From Oceanihabitans sp. IOP_32 (lineage in GTDB: Bacteria; Bacteroidota; Bacteroidia; Flavobacteriales; Flavobacteriaceae): 64,000 bases of DNA. Under the pieces are notes generated by a model. It was not told the DNA's origin, made no database searches, and saw only the letters and a program-made list of their open reading frames with translations. Both the position numbers and the translations under genes were made by a program. Below, one piece after another: positions 35,028 through 43,636 of this stretch. The DNA lies in NCBI RefSeq assembly GCF_009498295.1, contig NZ_CP040813.1, forward strand, positions 1,991,001 through 2,055,000, written 5' to 3'. Numbering within the stretch: the stretch's first letter is position 1; every line of letters starts with the position of its first letter.

Positions 35028-35067
35028 TTAAACTTTGGCAAAATACACATTTTTTGCCAAAGTTTAA
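35028..35067. promoter_or_regulatory. Perfect 16-bp inverted repeat, AbiE-type operator
   Basis: TTAAACTTTGGCAAAA (35028-35043) and TTTTGCCAAAGTTTAA (35052-35067) are exact reverse complements separated by 8 nt. It occupies almost the whole gap between the DnaC-like gene and the antitoxin. AbiEi antitoxins are known to bind inverted repeats at their own promoter. Confidence 0.8.
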
Positions 35068-35080
35068 TAGTGAATAGCAA

Positions 35081-35743
35081 TTACTTCCGTTTATCCGTAG
35101 CCTTTGTATCAAAAGCAATCAAATTAAAAAGTTCCCGCATTCTGCTACGAACACGGTTTCCGTAGCGTTCTTCCAATTCTTCGGCATTGAGGTTGGTGGT
35201 TGCGTGGGTTTTTATTTTACGCTTTGTCTGTAGGTAAAGCTCGTATCGAGATAAGAGCACTTCGCCCATTACGTTTAAATCCTTTCCATAAAACCGACCA
35301 GCTGGCTCTACGCCCAAATCATCAAAACAGAAAAATTTGGAGTTACCATATTCTTCAATGGTTTTAAAACCGAGATGGTTAAAACTAAACGCTACATTCC
35401 GGCAAGGAATCATTTCATAAGGTCGTTGCATTGGAACGATATGGCGCAGCAATTTCATCAAGGTGGTTTTTCCACATCCTACAGGTCCAGAAAGTAAAAT
35501 ACCTTTGTCGATATCAATTCCGTTCTTTTCACAGTTCTCTTTGTCCTTGATGAAATAATGGCAGAGGTTACGTATGATAGCCGTGTCCTCATCGTAGATT
35601 CGGAAATTTTTTCCAAAGAGCATTTTTCCCTTGGCATTCAGGTAAATCAGGATTTTGTCAAAATCGTAGAGAACACTCTTGCCGTCAAACTTGCCAAGCG
35701 AATATTCCACGCCACCTTCGGTGATTTTAGAGGGGTTGTCCAT
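35081..35743 (-). CDS. DnaC-like helicase loader / AAA+ ATPase
   Basis: 220 residues from ATG 35743 (MDNPSKITEGGVEYSLGKFD); the frame is open further upstream but that part overlaps the preceding gene. Walker A GPVGCGKTTL at 86-95, Walker B FFCFDDLGVE near 160-169, sensor-like HATTNLNAEELEERYGNRV. This is the DnaC/IstB class of ATPase, used on mobile elements to load the replicative helicase. It overlaps the replication-initiator-like gene by 17 nt, so the two form one replication module with the upstream HTH gene. Confidence 0.85.
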   Translation of the reverse strand: MDNPSKITEGGVEYSLGKFDGKSVLYDFDKILIYLNAKGKMLFGKNFRIYDEDTAIIRNLCHYFIKDKENCEKNGIDIDKGILLSGPVGCGKTTLMKLLRHIVPMQRPYEMIPCRNVAFSFNHLGFKTIEEYGNSKFFCFDDLGVEPAGRFYGKDLNVMGEVLLSRYELYLQTKRKIKTHATTNLNAEELEERYGNRVRSRMRELFNLIAFDTKATDKRK

Positions 35744-36482
35744 AATCTTTGTTTTTAGTGGTTCGCAAGTTGTCCTTGATTTGGGACGCTTGTTTTTTGT
35801 TTGGTTTGTTTTCTTTGGCATATAACTCTGTCCTGCCCATCCAGTTAGTGGCCAAGGCTCGCCAATCTCGAATTTCTTTTCCATCGCTCGTTTGCCAATT
35901 CCGAGTTTCATAATACTCGAAGAATTTTTTTCCTTCATCAGCATTAAAACCTTTTTCAATAAAAAAATCAATAACGGCCTGCCAGCCCTTTGGTTGTTTT
36001 AGATTGTTTACTTGTTTGGTATTGTTTATAGTAGATACCAATGCTTGTCCACTCACGGGACGGTTTGAGTCCACCACTTGTCCATTTTTGGGACGGTGCT
36101 GTCCCACAACAGGTTCACGGATGGGATGGTACTCTTCCGCAAGCTGTTCTAATATGGGATCGTACCGTCCCATATCCGGTTCATCACTTGTACCGATAAT
36201 GGCCATCTTGATTTTGCTTCCTTTGTAAGGGTTATTAGAAGGAAAATAGGTGAGATAGTTCCAAGAATCAAGGTTTGTCACACATCTATGGTAAGTGGAT
36301 TTTGAGCCAATCTTGGCTACACGCATTAATTCTCGACGGTTCACATAAAATTCATCTGCAAATCGGCTACTGTTCCATTCTTGGAACAGTGCCATATAGA
36401 GACTTATATGCGTTGGATTGAGGCGGTCATCAAAAAAGAACTTTTCAAAAGCCGCATTAAGTAGCTTTATGTAGTTCATCAT
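35727..36482 (-). CDS. Replication-initiator-like protein
   Basis: 251 residues. N-terminal winged-helix-like region (LNPTHISLYMALFQEWNSSR, then RRELMRVAKIGSKSTYHRCV), a low-complexity Gln/Pro/Asn linker (about 118-165), and a C-terminal WQAVIDFFIEKGFNADEGKK segment resembling the DnaD/replication-helper domains of ICE genes. Starts at one of two consecutive ATGs. It is followed by the DnaC-like ATPase, so a role in initiating element replication with that loader is likely. It could also be a transcriptional regulator of replication genes. Confidence 0.65.
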   Translation of the reverse strand: MMNYIKLLNAAFEKFFFDDRLNPTHISLYMALFQEWNSSRFADEFYVNRRELMRVAKIGSKSTYHRCVTNLDSWNYLTYFPSNNPYKGSKIKMAIIGTSDEPDMGRYDPILEQLAEEYHPIREPVVGQHRPKNGQVVDSNRPVSGQALVSTINNTKQVNNLKQPKGWQAVIDFFIEKGFNADEGKKFFEYYETRNWQTSDGKEIRDWRALATNWMGRTELYAKENKPNKKQASQIKDNLRTTKNKDYGQPL

Positions 36483-36767
36483 TTAAGAATTTAGCTTATG
36501 CTGTACACGATTTGATGTCATCACGTTTTGAATTTCCTCGGCATCGTAGTAGATGATGCCCCCAACTTTGGTGTATGGCAATGTTCCGTTGATGCGAAGA
36601 TTCTGTAATGTTCCTGGACTGACTTGAAGCAAGTCCATAACTTCGGAAGATTTGAGATATTTTTTGAGTTTTCCAGTGGCTTGTTTGGAAAGAAGGTTTT
36701 TAATGTCATCGAGCAATTCTATTTTAAATTCTCGAAGATCGTCTGTGGTAATAATATTTGCTGGCAT
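36483..36767 (-). CDS. Helix-turn-helix DNA-binding protein (excisionase/HTH_17-like)
   Basis: 94 residues. A coiled N-terminus is followed by YLKSSEVMDLLQVSPGTLQN, LRINGTLPYTKVGG and IIYYDAEEIQNVM, the MerR-like/HTH_17 layout (helix-turn-helix, wing with a Gly-Gly turn, Tyr-Tyr after it). Such proteins act as excisionases (directionality factors) or regulators on Bacteroidetes ICEs. It is one base upstream of the replication-initiator-like gene and follows the twin 24-bp sites that may control it. Confidence 0.8.
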   Translation of the reverse strand: MPANIITTDDLREFKIELLDDIKNLLSKQATGKLKKYLKSSEVMDLLQVSPGTLQNLRINGTLPYTKVGGIIYYDAEEIQNVMTSNRVQHKLNS

Positions 36768-36934
36768 AATAGAACGGTTTTAAAAGAAAGGGGCTATCAT
36801 TATCGCTTTCAACTAATTTAATAGCCCCTGACTTGATTTAACTCACGAGCTTTAGTATTTTAATAAAAAAGTGTTCGTGAATCTGTCGATTTGACTTTCG
36901 TTCTACAAATTTGGGATGATTTATTGGATATTAA

Positions 36935-37085
36935 TCCCAAGTCATACCCAAGTTGGGTGTTTTTATATACTCATTTTCAATGGTTTAAATTAGTTTTGTT
37001 TAGTGGTTGTCCTGAAAATAGTATATACCAAATGATAATAACTAAAATTAATTTTATTTTTTCCCAAGTAGTACCCAACTTGGGA
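36935..37085. promoter_or_regulatory. Twin 24-bp operator-like sites between the HTH gene and rteC
   Basis: Two 24-bp sites at 36935-36958 and 37062-37085 match at 20 of 24 positions. Each has TCCCAAGT followed after 3 nt by a palindrome (ACCCAAGTTGGGT, ACCCAACTTGGGA). They lie in a 347-nt gap between rteC and the HTH gene, the remainder of which contains no gene. RteC is known in CTnDOT to bind inverted repeats upstream of the excision operon, so RteC is the leading candidate for these sites. Confidence 0.65.
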
Positions 37086-37114
37086 AGAAATTTAACATTT
37101 AAGCGAAATGGATT

Positions 37115-37966
37115 TTATCCATCCGTTTCCTCCATTCTCCTTAAAAGTGTTGCTTTCAGTCTATCGATAAACTTGGTTTGGTCAATTTTCCGTTCTCTAA
37201 TTTCGAGAAAAGTTCTATATACATTTCCAAGTTTTAGTTCAAAGATGTCTTCACAAGCCGAAGCCATTTCTTTAATCCCAGCCGTACCACTTTTTATCGC
37301 TCCTGAAGCCTGTAAGGCATAAATCAATTCAATTAGGTCTGTTTTTGAGGCTGTCCATCCAAGTCGCTCGCCATTTGATAAAGTATTCAGCTTATTCGGT
37401 ACACCGTTTGACAGATCCCTTAAATAACTTAACTCTTCTACGTAATGACTGATTAATAAATCGTAGGCCATAATTTTGGCAATTGCATTATCGTGGCTTG
37501 TGGAAAATTCTGCATCGGTATAAAAATGAGATGTGTTTGACACCAGACTGATTTTATCGTTTCCTCGTAGAAAATAGAATTCATCCAAAAGTTCAGAATC
37601 CTCCCTGTAATATTTTATAAAATCTATATTTCGCCGATTGCTTTCTTGTAGTTTATTTATTTCTAAATCGATAAATTCCTGTTGAGATTTTATGGTGCCG
37701 GCAGGTCTGTTTATTAAAAAATTGTAGAGTTTGGCGTAAAACTTCAATCTGCTATAAACATAAGGTTTGTGCTTTTTAAAGAATATGATTTCATTTTGTT
37801 TGTCTTGAAATTCATTTTCCCTTACACAGATTCGCAGTTTCTGTAAGTATTGTCTTGAAATGGAAATACCTTGTTCAACATTATTGAAATCGTTGAGATT
37901 AGATTCCTCAACTGCTTTTATTTCCTCTTTGTAATTATCTAATATTTTATGAATCAGCTTATGCAA
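37115..37966 (-). CDS. rteC: RteC-family regulator
   Basis: 283 residues, mainly alpha-helical. The C-terminal half contains LGWTASKTDLIELIYALQAS and GNVYRTFLEIRERKIDQTKF, the conserved RteC core, where RteC activates the excision operon in CTnDOT-type elements. The N-terminal 150 residues are coiled and basic. No rteA/rteB two-component genes are visible. The 3' end points toward the HTH/replication block, so RteC may act on the twin sites between 36935 and 37085. Confidence 0.88.
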   Translation of the reverse strand: MHKLIHKILDNYKEEIKAVEESNLNDFNNVEQGISISRQYLQKLRICVRENEFQDKQNEIIFFKKHKPYVYSRLKFYAKLYNFLINRPAGTIKSQQEFIDLEINKLQESNRRNIDFIKYYREDSELLDEFYFLRGNDKISLVSNTSHFYTDAEFSTSHDNAIAKIMAYDLLISHYVEELSYLRDLSNGVPNKLNTLSNGERLGWTASKTDLIELIYALQASGAIKSGTAGIKEMASACEDIFELKLGNVYRTFLEIRERKIDQTKFIDRLKATLLRRMEETDG

Positions 37967-39208
37967 AATATTTGGGGCTTTAGATTTGGGTTAATTGTCA
38001 ACAACTATGGTTATGTGCTTATTTTTTTATGGCGGGTTTTTGAAAAAGAATAAAAAACCAATAACAGCCAAAATAATGCTGCCAGCAATTATAAAAGGGT
38101 AGTAAAAACCGCCTGAAAGCAACCAAGTCCCTAAAACAGGCCCTAGAATTTGACCAACACTATTAGTAGAGCTCTGAATAGAAATGTTCCTGCCAGTATT
38201 TTGCTTTGATATTAATGAAACCGCAGAAAGTAAATTTGGGGTTACCATAGCACCTCCAGCAGCGAAAACAACGATTAATACATATACCAAGTATTCATTC
38301 TTAAAAAAAGGAAAGACAATTAAGGATAATCCAGATATAAACAACCCTAATGCAATTTGTTTCTTTGTCGATAAAAACTTCTCTCCATAAGTAGCGAACA
38401 CAGGTTGTAAAACAGCCATTATTGAACCACATAGCATAAAACCAATACCTATTTGGTTACTGTTAAACCCTAATTCATCTTTCCCATATATTGAAAAGAC
38501 GGTTTCAAACAGCGTTACTACAAATTGGATGACAAACGACAGAACCAGTAATACGGCAAAATATTTGGTAAATGTGAATCGCAACCTCACTTTTTGGGTT
38601 GTGAACTTATGTACACGTGTAGTGTTTTTTAACCATTTCATAACAATAAATAGGACAATCAATCCTAGTAGTGCTGCGAAAAGAAATGGCGTTGAAAATC
38701 GGTCTAAATGTAGCAGACCAAAAGAATATTGTAAATGAAGGTCAGTTTGTGAAAGTAACCCACCAATAACAGGACCAAAAATAACCCCAGAGCTAATGGC
38801 AACGCCTGACCAGGCCATTATTTTTGTTCTCCGTTTTTCAGAAGTAATGTCGCTTAAATATGCGTTGCTAACTGGAATAACTGCTGATGTGAAAATACCA
38901 CCAAAAATTCGAGCAACATAAAGCATTGTTAGAGATGTGGCAAGACCAGTGAGCAATTGCATAATTACAAAACCGATTAGTCCACAAATGATTATAGGTT
39001 TTCGACCATATTTATCTGAAAGCTTTCCCCAAACCACTACGAATAGTAATTGAAAAAATGGATAGATGCTCGTAAGCAATCCAATATGGAAGTTGATAAG
39101 GTCGGTGTCGAGATTGCCCTTTATTGCTAGCCTTTCGGTATAGTAAGGAAGGGTTGGCAATAATATACCATAGCCCAACATCACTACAAATAAACTCAAC
39201 AGAATTAA

Positions 39209-40543
39209 GACACTATCCCATTAAGTGTGTAAACTTAATTTATCGAGGGTTTGACTTTCTTAAAGTTGAACCCTTTTTTCAAATATAGTTAAAAATTGGT
39301 TTAAAATAATGCCCCAATTCCTAATAGGCATTGACCATTTCTTGGTAGCCTCCCTTAATGCTAAAAATGTGGATTTCATTACAGCTTCATCGGTTGGGAA
39401 TGAGAGCTTGTTTTTGGTGTATTTCCTAATTTTTCCATTGAGATTTTCAATAAGGTTTGTAGTGTAAATGATTTTTCTGATTTCAACCGGAAACTCATAA
39501 AAAGCAGTAAGCTCTTCCCAGTTATCCCTCCAACTTTTGATGGCATAAGAATACTTGTGTTCCCATTTTTCAGCAAAGTCCTCCAGGGCGGCCTTAGCGG
39601 CGCTTTTGGTAGGTGCATCGTAGATGTTTTTCATGTCTTTTGTAAACTCCTTTTTATCCTTCCAGACCACATAGCGACAAGCATTCCTAATTTGGTGTAC
39701 CACACATATTTGAGTCTTGGATTCAGGGAACACGTTTTTAATGGTGTCGGTAAAGCCATTAAGGTTATCGGTGGCGGTAATAAGCAAATCTTGAACGCCT
39801 CTGGCTTTCATATCGGTCAAGACGCTCATCCAGAAGGCTGCCGATTCGTTCTTGCCCAACCAAAGCCCCAAGACTTCCTTTTTGCCGTCTCTACGAAGCC
39901 CTACGGCAATGTACATGGTTTTGTTGATGACTTTGGAGTTTTCTCGTACCTTGAAAACGATGCCATCCATCCAGGTTATTAAATATACAGGTTCTAGGGG
40001 GCGGTTCTGCCAAGCCACAATATCGTTGGTAACTTTATCTGTGATGCGTGATATGGTGGATGTTGATACATCAAAACCGTAGACCTCTCGGATTTGTTCT
40101 TCGATATCAGAATTACTCATACCTTTGGCGTATAGACTGATAATTACGTTTTCTATGCCATCGACCATATTGGTTCGCTTAGGGACAAGCATGGGGTTAA
40201 AGGAGGCTTCCCTGTCCCTAGGTACTTGAATGATACTTTCACCTAAAGCGGTTTTTACCTTTTTGGAAGCATAACCGTTGCGTGAGTTCGGATTGGGCGA
40301 TTGTTCGTGTCTGCTGTAATCTAAATGAGCATCCAGCTCGCCTTCCAGCATCTTTTCAATGCCTCGTTTTTGAATGGACTTTAGAAAAGAGGTTAGTTCT
40401 TCTCCTGTTTTAAACTGTTTTAAAAAGTCGTCGTTTAATAAATCGTCTTTGTTCATCGTGTATAAAATTTAAATTAATAAAAAAATATCGAGGGTTGCAA
40501 CCCTCGATATTTTTAAACTTTACACACTTTGTGAGATACTACC
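39209..40543 (-). mobile_element. IS256-family insertion sequence, 1335 bp
   Basis: Bounded by 8-bp target duplications AGAATTAA (39201-39208 and 40544-40551). The ends form imperfect terminal inverted repeats, sharing AAGTGTGTAAA within about 25 nt of each border. It encodes a single transposase on the minus strand. Eight-base duplications and size are typical of IS256 elements. It interrupts the MFS gene shortly after its start. Confidence 0.9.
39260..40456 (-). CDS. IS256-family (Mutator-type) transposase
   Basis: 398 residues, normal length. The start [20 protein letters not shown] and the [17 protein letters not shown] segment are characteristic of IS256-type DDE transposases; the DDE core spans about residues 150-330 (motif WMDGIVFKV with the first Asp, then [16 protein letters not shown] with the second). 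No frameshift or stop is visible, so the element may be active. Confidence 0.95.
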   Translation of the reverse strand: MNKDDLLNDDFLKQFKTGEELTSFLKSIQKRGIEKMLEGELDAHLDYSRHEQSPNPNSRNGYASKKVKTALGESIIQVPRDREASFNPMLVPKRTNMVDGIENVIISLYAKGMSNSDIEEQIREVYGFDVSTSTISRITDKVTNDIVAWQNRPLEPVYLITWMDGIVFKVRENSKVINKTMYIAVGLRRDGKKEVLGLWLGKNESAAFWMSVLTDMKARGVQDLLITATDNLNGFTDTIKNVFPESKTQICVVHQIRNACRYVVWKDKKEFTKDMKNIYDAPTKSAAKAALEDFAEKWEHKYSYAIKSWRDNWEELTAFYEFPVEIRKIIYTTNLIENLNGKIRKYTKNKLSFPTDEAVMKSTFLALREATKKWSMPIRNWGIILNQFLTIFEKRVQL

Positions 40544-40584
40544 AGAATTAAAAATATCCTGTTGAGTTTTTCTTTTCTTTCCAT

Positions 40585-42672
40585 TTATTTTTTACCGATT
40601 TTTCGCTTTAATAATTGCGCATTAATGGCCACTATAATTGTACTCAAACTCATAAATACAGCTCCCACCGCAGGTCCTAAAACAAATCCTGAAGAATACA
40701 GAACTCCAGCGGCTAATGGTATTGCAACAACGTTATAACCCGTTGCCCATATTAAGTTCTGTATCATTTTATTGTAGGTAGCCTTTCCAAATAATATTAA
40801 GTTGGATATATCCTGTGGGTTACTGTTTACAAGAATAATATCGGCAGTTTCAGCAGCTACATCAGTACCAGAGCCAACAGCGATGCCTACATCAGCTTTG
40901 GCAAGTGCGGGTGCATCGTTTACGCCATCGCCCGTCATAGCTACAAACTCTCCTTTATTTTGTAACTCTTCTACAATTTCTACTTTTTGGTGTGGTAACA
41001 CTTCGGCATAATAGCCATCCAGACCAAGGCTATCGCTTACAGCTTTGGCAGTTATTTCATTGTCGCCAGTTGCCATCAAAACTTTTATATTGTTCTTTTT
41101 AAATACTTTTATAGCTTCCGCAGATTCTGGTCTAATCTCATCGGCAAGAGCGATATACCCCGCCAGTTGTCCATCGATTAATACGAATACAACAGTTTCA
41201 GCGGCATCACTATAAGCATCTTTGGGGATGGTAATTTTTTCATCCCTTAAATAACCAGGACTAACCACTTTAATATCCTTACCCTCTACACTTGCCTCTA
41301 CGCCTTTACCAGTAATAGCATTAAAGTTTTCAGGATTGGGAATGGTGATATTATCTTCTTTTACTTTTTTAATAATACCAACGGCAATAGGATGTTCTGA
41401 ACTTAGTTCCAGAGCACTTGCAAGGCGCAATATTTCCTCTTTTGAAAATTTTTCATTTACAGATTCAATACGTGTCACCCCAAAATCACCTTTGGTAAGC
41501 GTTCCTGTTTTATCAAAAATCAAAACAGATATTTTACGTGATTCTTCAAAAGCGGTCCTGTTGCGAATTAATAATCCGTTTTGAGCTGAAACAGCAGTCG
41601 AAATGGCAACTACCAAAGGTATGGCAAGACCCAATGCGTGCGGACAGGCAATCACCATCACGGTAACCATTCTTTCCAATGCAAATACAAATGGAAACCC
41701 AAGCATCAACCAAACGGCCAATGTTCCAAAACCAATGGCCAAAGCAATATAGGTCAACCATTTTGCAGCCCTGTCTGAAAGGTTTTGCATTTTAGATTTG
41801 GTCTTTTGCGCTTCCTCAACCATCGTAATAACCTTATTGAGATAACTGTCTTTTCCTGTATGTTCAACTTTTACCTTTATGCTGCCATTGCCGTTTACCG
41901 AACCTCCAATTACTTTATCCTTTTCATCTTTTTTCACAGGTTTTGATTCTCCCGTAAGCATAGACTCATTTAGATAACTTGAGCCTTCAATAATAATTCC
42001 ATCGGCAGGAACCTTCTCTCCGGGCCTAACTAAAATAATGTCGTCTATCAATAAATCTTCGAGTGGTATGTCTTCAACGGTATCCCCTTTTACGCGATGT
42101 GCTTCGGCCGGCATCATACTTACTAAAAGTTGTAATGCTTTTGAAGCACCTAAAACACTTCTCATTTCTATCCAGTGTCCAACAAGCATAATAGCTATTA
42201 GCGTGGCGAGCTCCCAAAAGAAATCGACACCTTCCAGTCCAAACACCGTCGCTGAACTATACACATAAGCTACGGTGATGGCCATAGATATAAGTGTCAT
42301 CATCCCAGGTGCACCATCCTTTACTTCGGAAACAAATCCTTTAAGAAAAGGCCAGCCACCATAGAAATATACAATGGTAGAGAGTGCAAACAGGACATAA
42401 GGATTTCCAGGAAGTAGGAACTCATATCCAAAAAAATCTTGAATCATTGGCGAGAAGAACAATATGGGAATGGTAAGGACTAGCGTTACCCAAAACCGTT
42501 TCCTGAAGTCGGCAATCATCATTTTATGATGGTCGTGACCCATTTGACCGTGTCCAGGATTATGGCCAGAATGGTCGCCTTTTCCGTGGTTCATTTTAGA
42601 ATGGTCTTCTTTTTTGTGTTTCATTTTCGAATGGTCCATTTCCTCGTGATTGTGATGTTCGTGATTTTCCAT
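40585..42672 (-). CDS. copB: Copper-translocating P-type ATPase, CopB/P1B-3 type
   Basis: 695 residues. The N-terminus is a His/Met-rich metal-binding region (HNHEEMDHSKMKHKK, then HSGHNPGHGQMGHDHHKM), followed by the membrane domain. Motifs: TGES in the actuator domain, CPH in the metal-transport helix (CPHALGLAIP, the mark of P1B-3 CopB ATPases rather than CPC), DKTGTLT phosphorylation site, and MTGDGVNDAPAL in the C-terminal P domain. It exports copper from the cytoplasm. The stop codon directly abuts the start of the MFS gene; the small 97-aa gene precedes it by 19 nt. Confidence 0.93.
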   Translation of the reverse strand: MENHEHHNHEEMDHSKMKHKKEDHSKMNHGKGDHSGHNPGHGQMGHDHHKMMIADFRKRFWVTLVLTIPILFFSPMIQDFFGYEFLLPGNPYVLFALSTIVYFYGGWPFLKGFVSEVKDGAPGMMTLISMAITVAYVYSSATVFGLEGVDFFWELATLIAIMLVGHWIEMRSVLGASKALQLLVSMMPAEAHRVKGDTVEDIPLEDLLIDDIILVRPGEKVPADGIIIEGSSYLNESMLTGESKPVKKDEKDKVIGGSVNGNGSIKVKVEHTGKDSYLNKVITMVEEAQKTKSKMQNLSDRAAKWLTYIALAIGFGTLAVWLMLGFPFVFALERMVTVMVIACPHALGLAIPLVVAISTAVSAQNGLLIRNRTAFEESRKISVLIFDKTGTLTKGDFGVTRIESVNEKFSKEEILRLASALELSSEHPIAVGIIKKVKEDNITIPNPENFNAITGKGVEASVEGKDIKVVSPGYLRDEKITIPKDAYSDAAETVVFVLIDGQLAGYIALADEIRPESAEAIKVFKKNNIKVLMATGDNEITAKAVSDSLGLDGYYAEVLPHQKVEIVEELQNKGEFVAMTGDGVNDAPALAKADVGIAVGSGTDVAAETADIILVNSNPQDISNLILFGKATYNKMIQNLIWATGYNVVAIPLAAGVLYSSGFVLGPAVGAVFMSLSTIIVAINAQLLKRKIGKK

Positions 42673-42691
42673 TATTGGTTTAGTTTAAGTG

Positions 42692-42985
42692 TTATCGTAA
42701 TTTTTTTCTCATTGCTTCAGAAATATTTTCGGCATAGACACCATAGGCATCTACCAAAAGTCCCTTTATACCATCTTTGGATGAAATGGCATAAAGAACA
42801 CTGTTATCGTCCGTACTGCTCATACCTTCAAAACGATGGGTTTCATCCACATCAAAATCTTCGGGCTGAATTTCTATTTTCAGTGAGGCACATTGCAAAC
42901 ATTCTGGTTTCAAGTTGAAATCATAGGCATATCCTCTTTGTTGAAGGTCATTGATTGCTTCTGAAAGGGTGTCGTAGTTGTTCAT
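42692..42985 (-). CDS. Conserved 97-aa protein often labelled PRPP synthetase
   Basis: 97 residues (MNNYDTLSEAINDLQQRGYA, then CLQCASLKIEIQPEDFDVDE). It is far too small and lacks the PRPP motifs of a ribose-phosphate pyrophosphokinase; databases carry this misleading name for the family because it neighbours prs genes. The layout is a ferredoxin-like alpha/beta fold with an ASLK-centred cysteine pair. The true function is unknown. It belongs to the copper block: copB lies 19 nt downstream, and the gene before it is 6 nt away. Confidence 0.75.
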   Translation of the reverse strand: MNNYDTLSEAINDLQQRGYAYDFNLKPECLQCASLKIEIQPEDFDVDETHRFEGMSSTDDNSVLYAISSKDGIKGLLVDAYGVYAENISEAMRKKLR

Positions 42986-42991
42986 TTTCTT

Positions 42992-43636
42992 TTATTTATA
43001 GGTCATTGTGAAATAACTGTTGTCTTCTTCGGTAAATTTTTGAAAGGTCAATAGGCCGTTCTCATTTAATTTTTCTATTACATTATAATTTAATTGCTTG
43101 ATACGAATACCCAACGCATAGGCTTTAATGTTGATTTTTGATTTAATGTTGTTTTGGTTACCATCCATTTTTCGGTCGTAAATCTTTATGGTGCTTTTTG
43201 AACCGAAGAAATTCAACAAGCCCGAATCAAAACTCATTTCCAGTTCAATATCCTCCAGATTATCCAAATCGTATAATTCCTTGAAATTTTTTGAAGTGGT
43301 GTTGATTTCGGTTTCCTTCGATTTTGGGTTTGAAAACGGAAACGCCATTACCATTACACTGGCTTCATCTGGCTTACATCGATAGGTCGTTGTATATTTA
43401 TCGGTGGATTTTTTGTCTTTGTCAAATAATTCTGTGATTACATCAATTTCAAAATATCCATTTTTCTCCATTGTTTTACCAGCTTCAAAAGTTTGTTTGT
43501 TGAGAAAAGCACCTTTTTCATCAAAATTCTCCCGAATGACAAATCTTCCTGAAATCTGCCCAATGAGCATTTCAGTTTGTCCAGTCATTGTAATGCTGAA
43601 TAAAGTAAGTAATACTATGAAGACTCGTTTTTTCAT
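42992..43636 (-). CDS. Secreted hypothetical protein
   Basis: 214 residues with a signal peptide (about 1-19, VFIVLLTLFSITMTGQ). The mature part is beta-rich and contains GYFEIDVITELFDKDKKSTD and INIKAYALGIRIKQLNYNVI; the pattern resembles DUF3108/TapB-like periplasmic proteins, but I cannot assign it firmly. It lies between prs and the 97-aa gene, overlapping prs by 4 nt, and may have an envelope role. Confidence 0.55.
   Translation of the reverse strand: MKKRVFIVLLTLFSITMTGQTEMLIGQISGRFVIRENFDEKGAFLNKQTFEAGKTMEKNGYFEIDVITELFDKDKKSTDKYTTTYRCKPDEASVMVMAFPFSNPKSKETEINTTSKNFKELYDLDNLEDIELEMSFDSGLLNFFGSKSTIKIYDRKMDGNQNNIKSKINIKAYALGIRIKQLNYNVIEKLNENGLLTFQKFTEEDNSYFTMTYK

Larger units (their letters stand above)
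38027..40584 (-). pseudogene. MFS efflux transporter gene split by an IS256-family element
   Basis: The 3' part (38027-39200) encodes residues of a 12-helix MFS permease (TetA-like: WGKLSDKYGRKPIIICGLIG is the conserved loop 2-3 motif). The first 14 or so codons lie at 40544-40584 beyond the IS (ATG at 40584, MERKEKLNRIFLIL). Removing the IS and one copy of the 8-bp duplication AGAATTAA restores the frame exactly, so the insertion is the only lesion. The original start codon directly follows the copB stop (40585-40587), so the gene was coupled to copB. It is probably a drug or metal efflux pump. The remainder may still be translated from an internal start, but the signal for it is lost. Confidence 0.85.

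Noticed and set aside
36483-36767. Site-specific integrase or recombinase fragment
   Set aside because: The protein is a 94-residue helix-turn-helix without catalytic Arg/Tyr motifs; excisionase-like at most. No integrase was found in the window.
42692-42985. Second PRPP synthetase
   Set aside because: 97 residues, no PRPP loop; the name is a database carry-over. The real enzyme is at 43633-44526.
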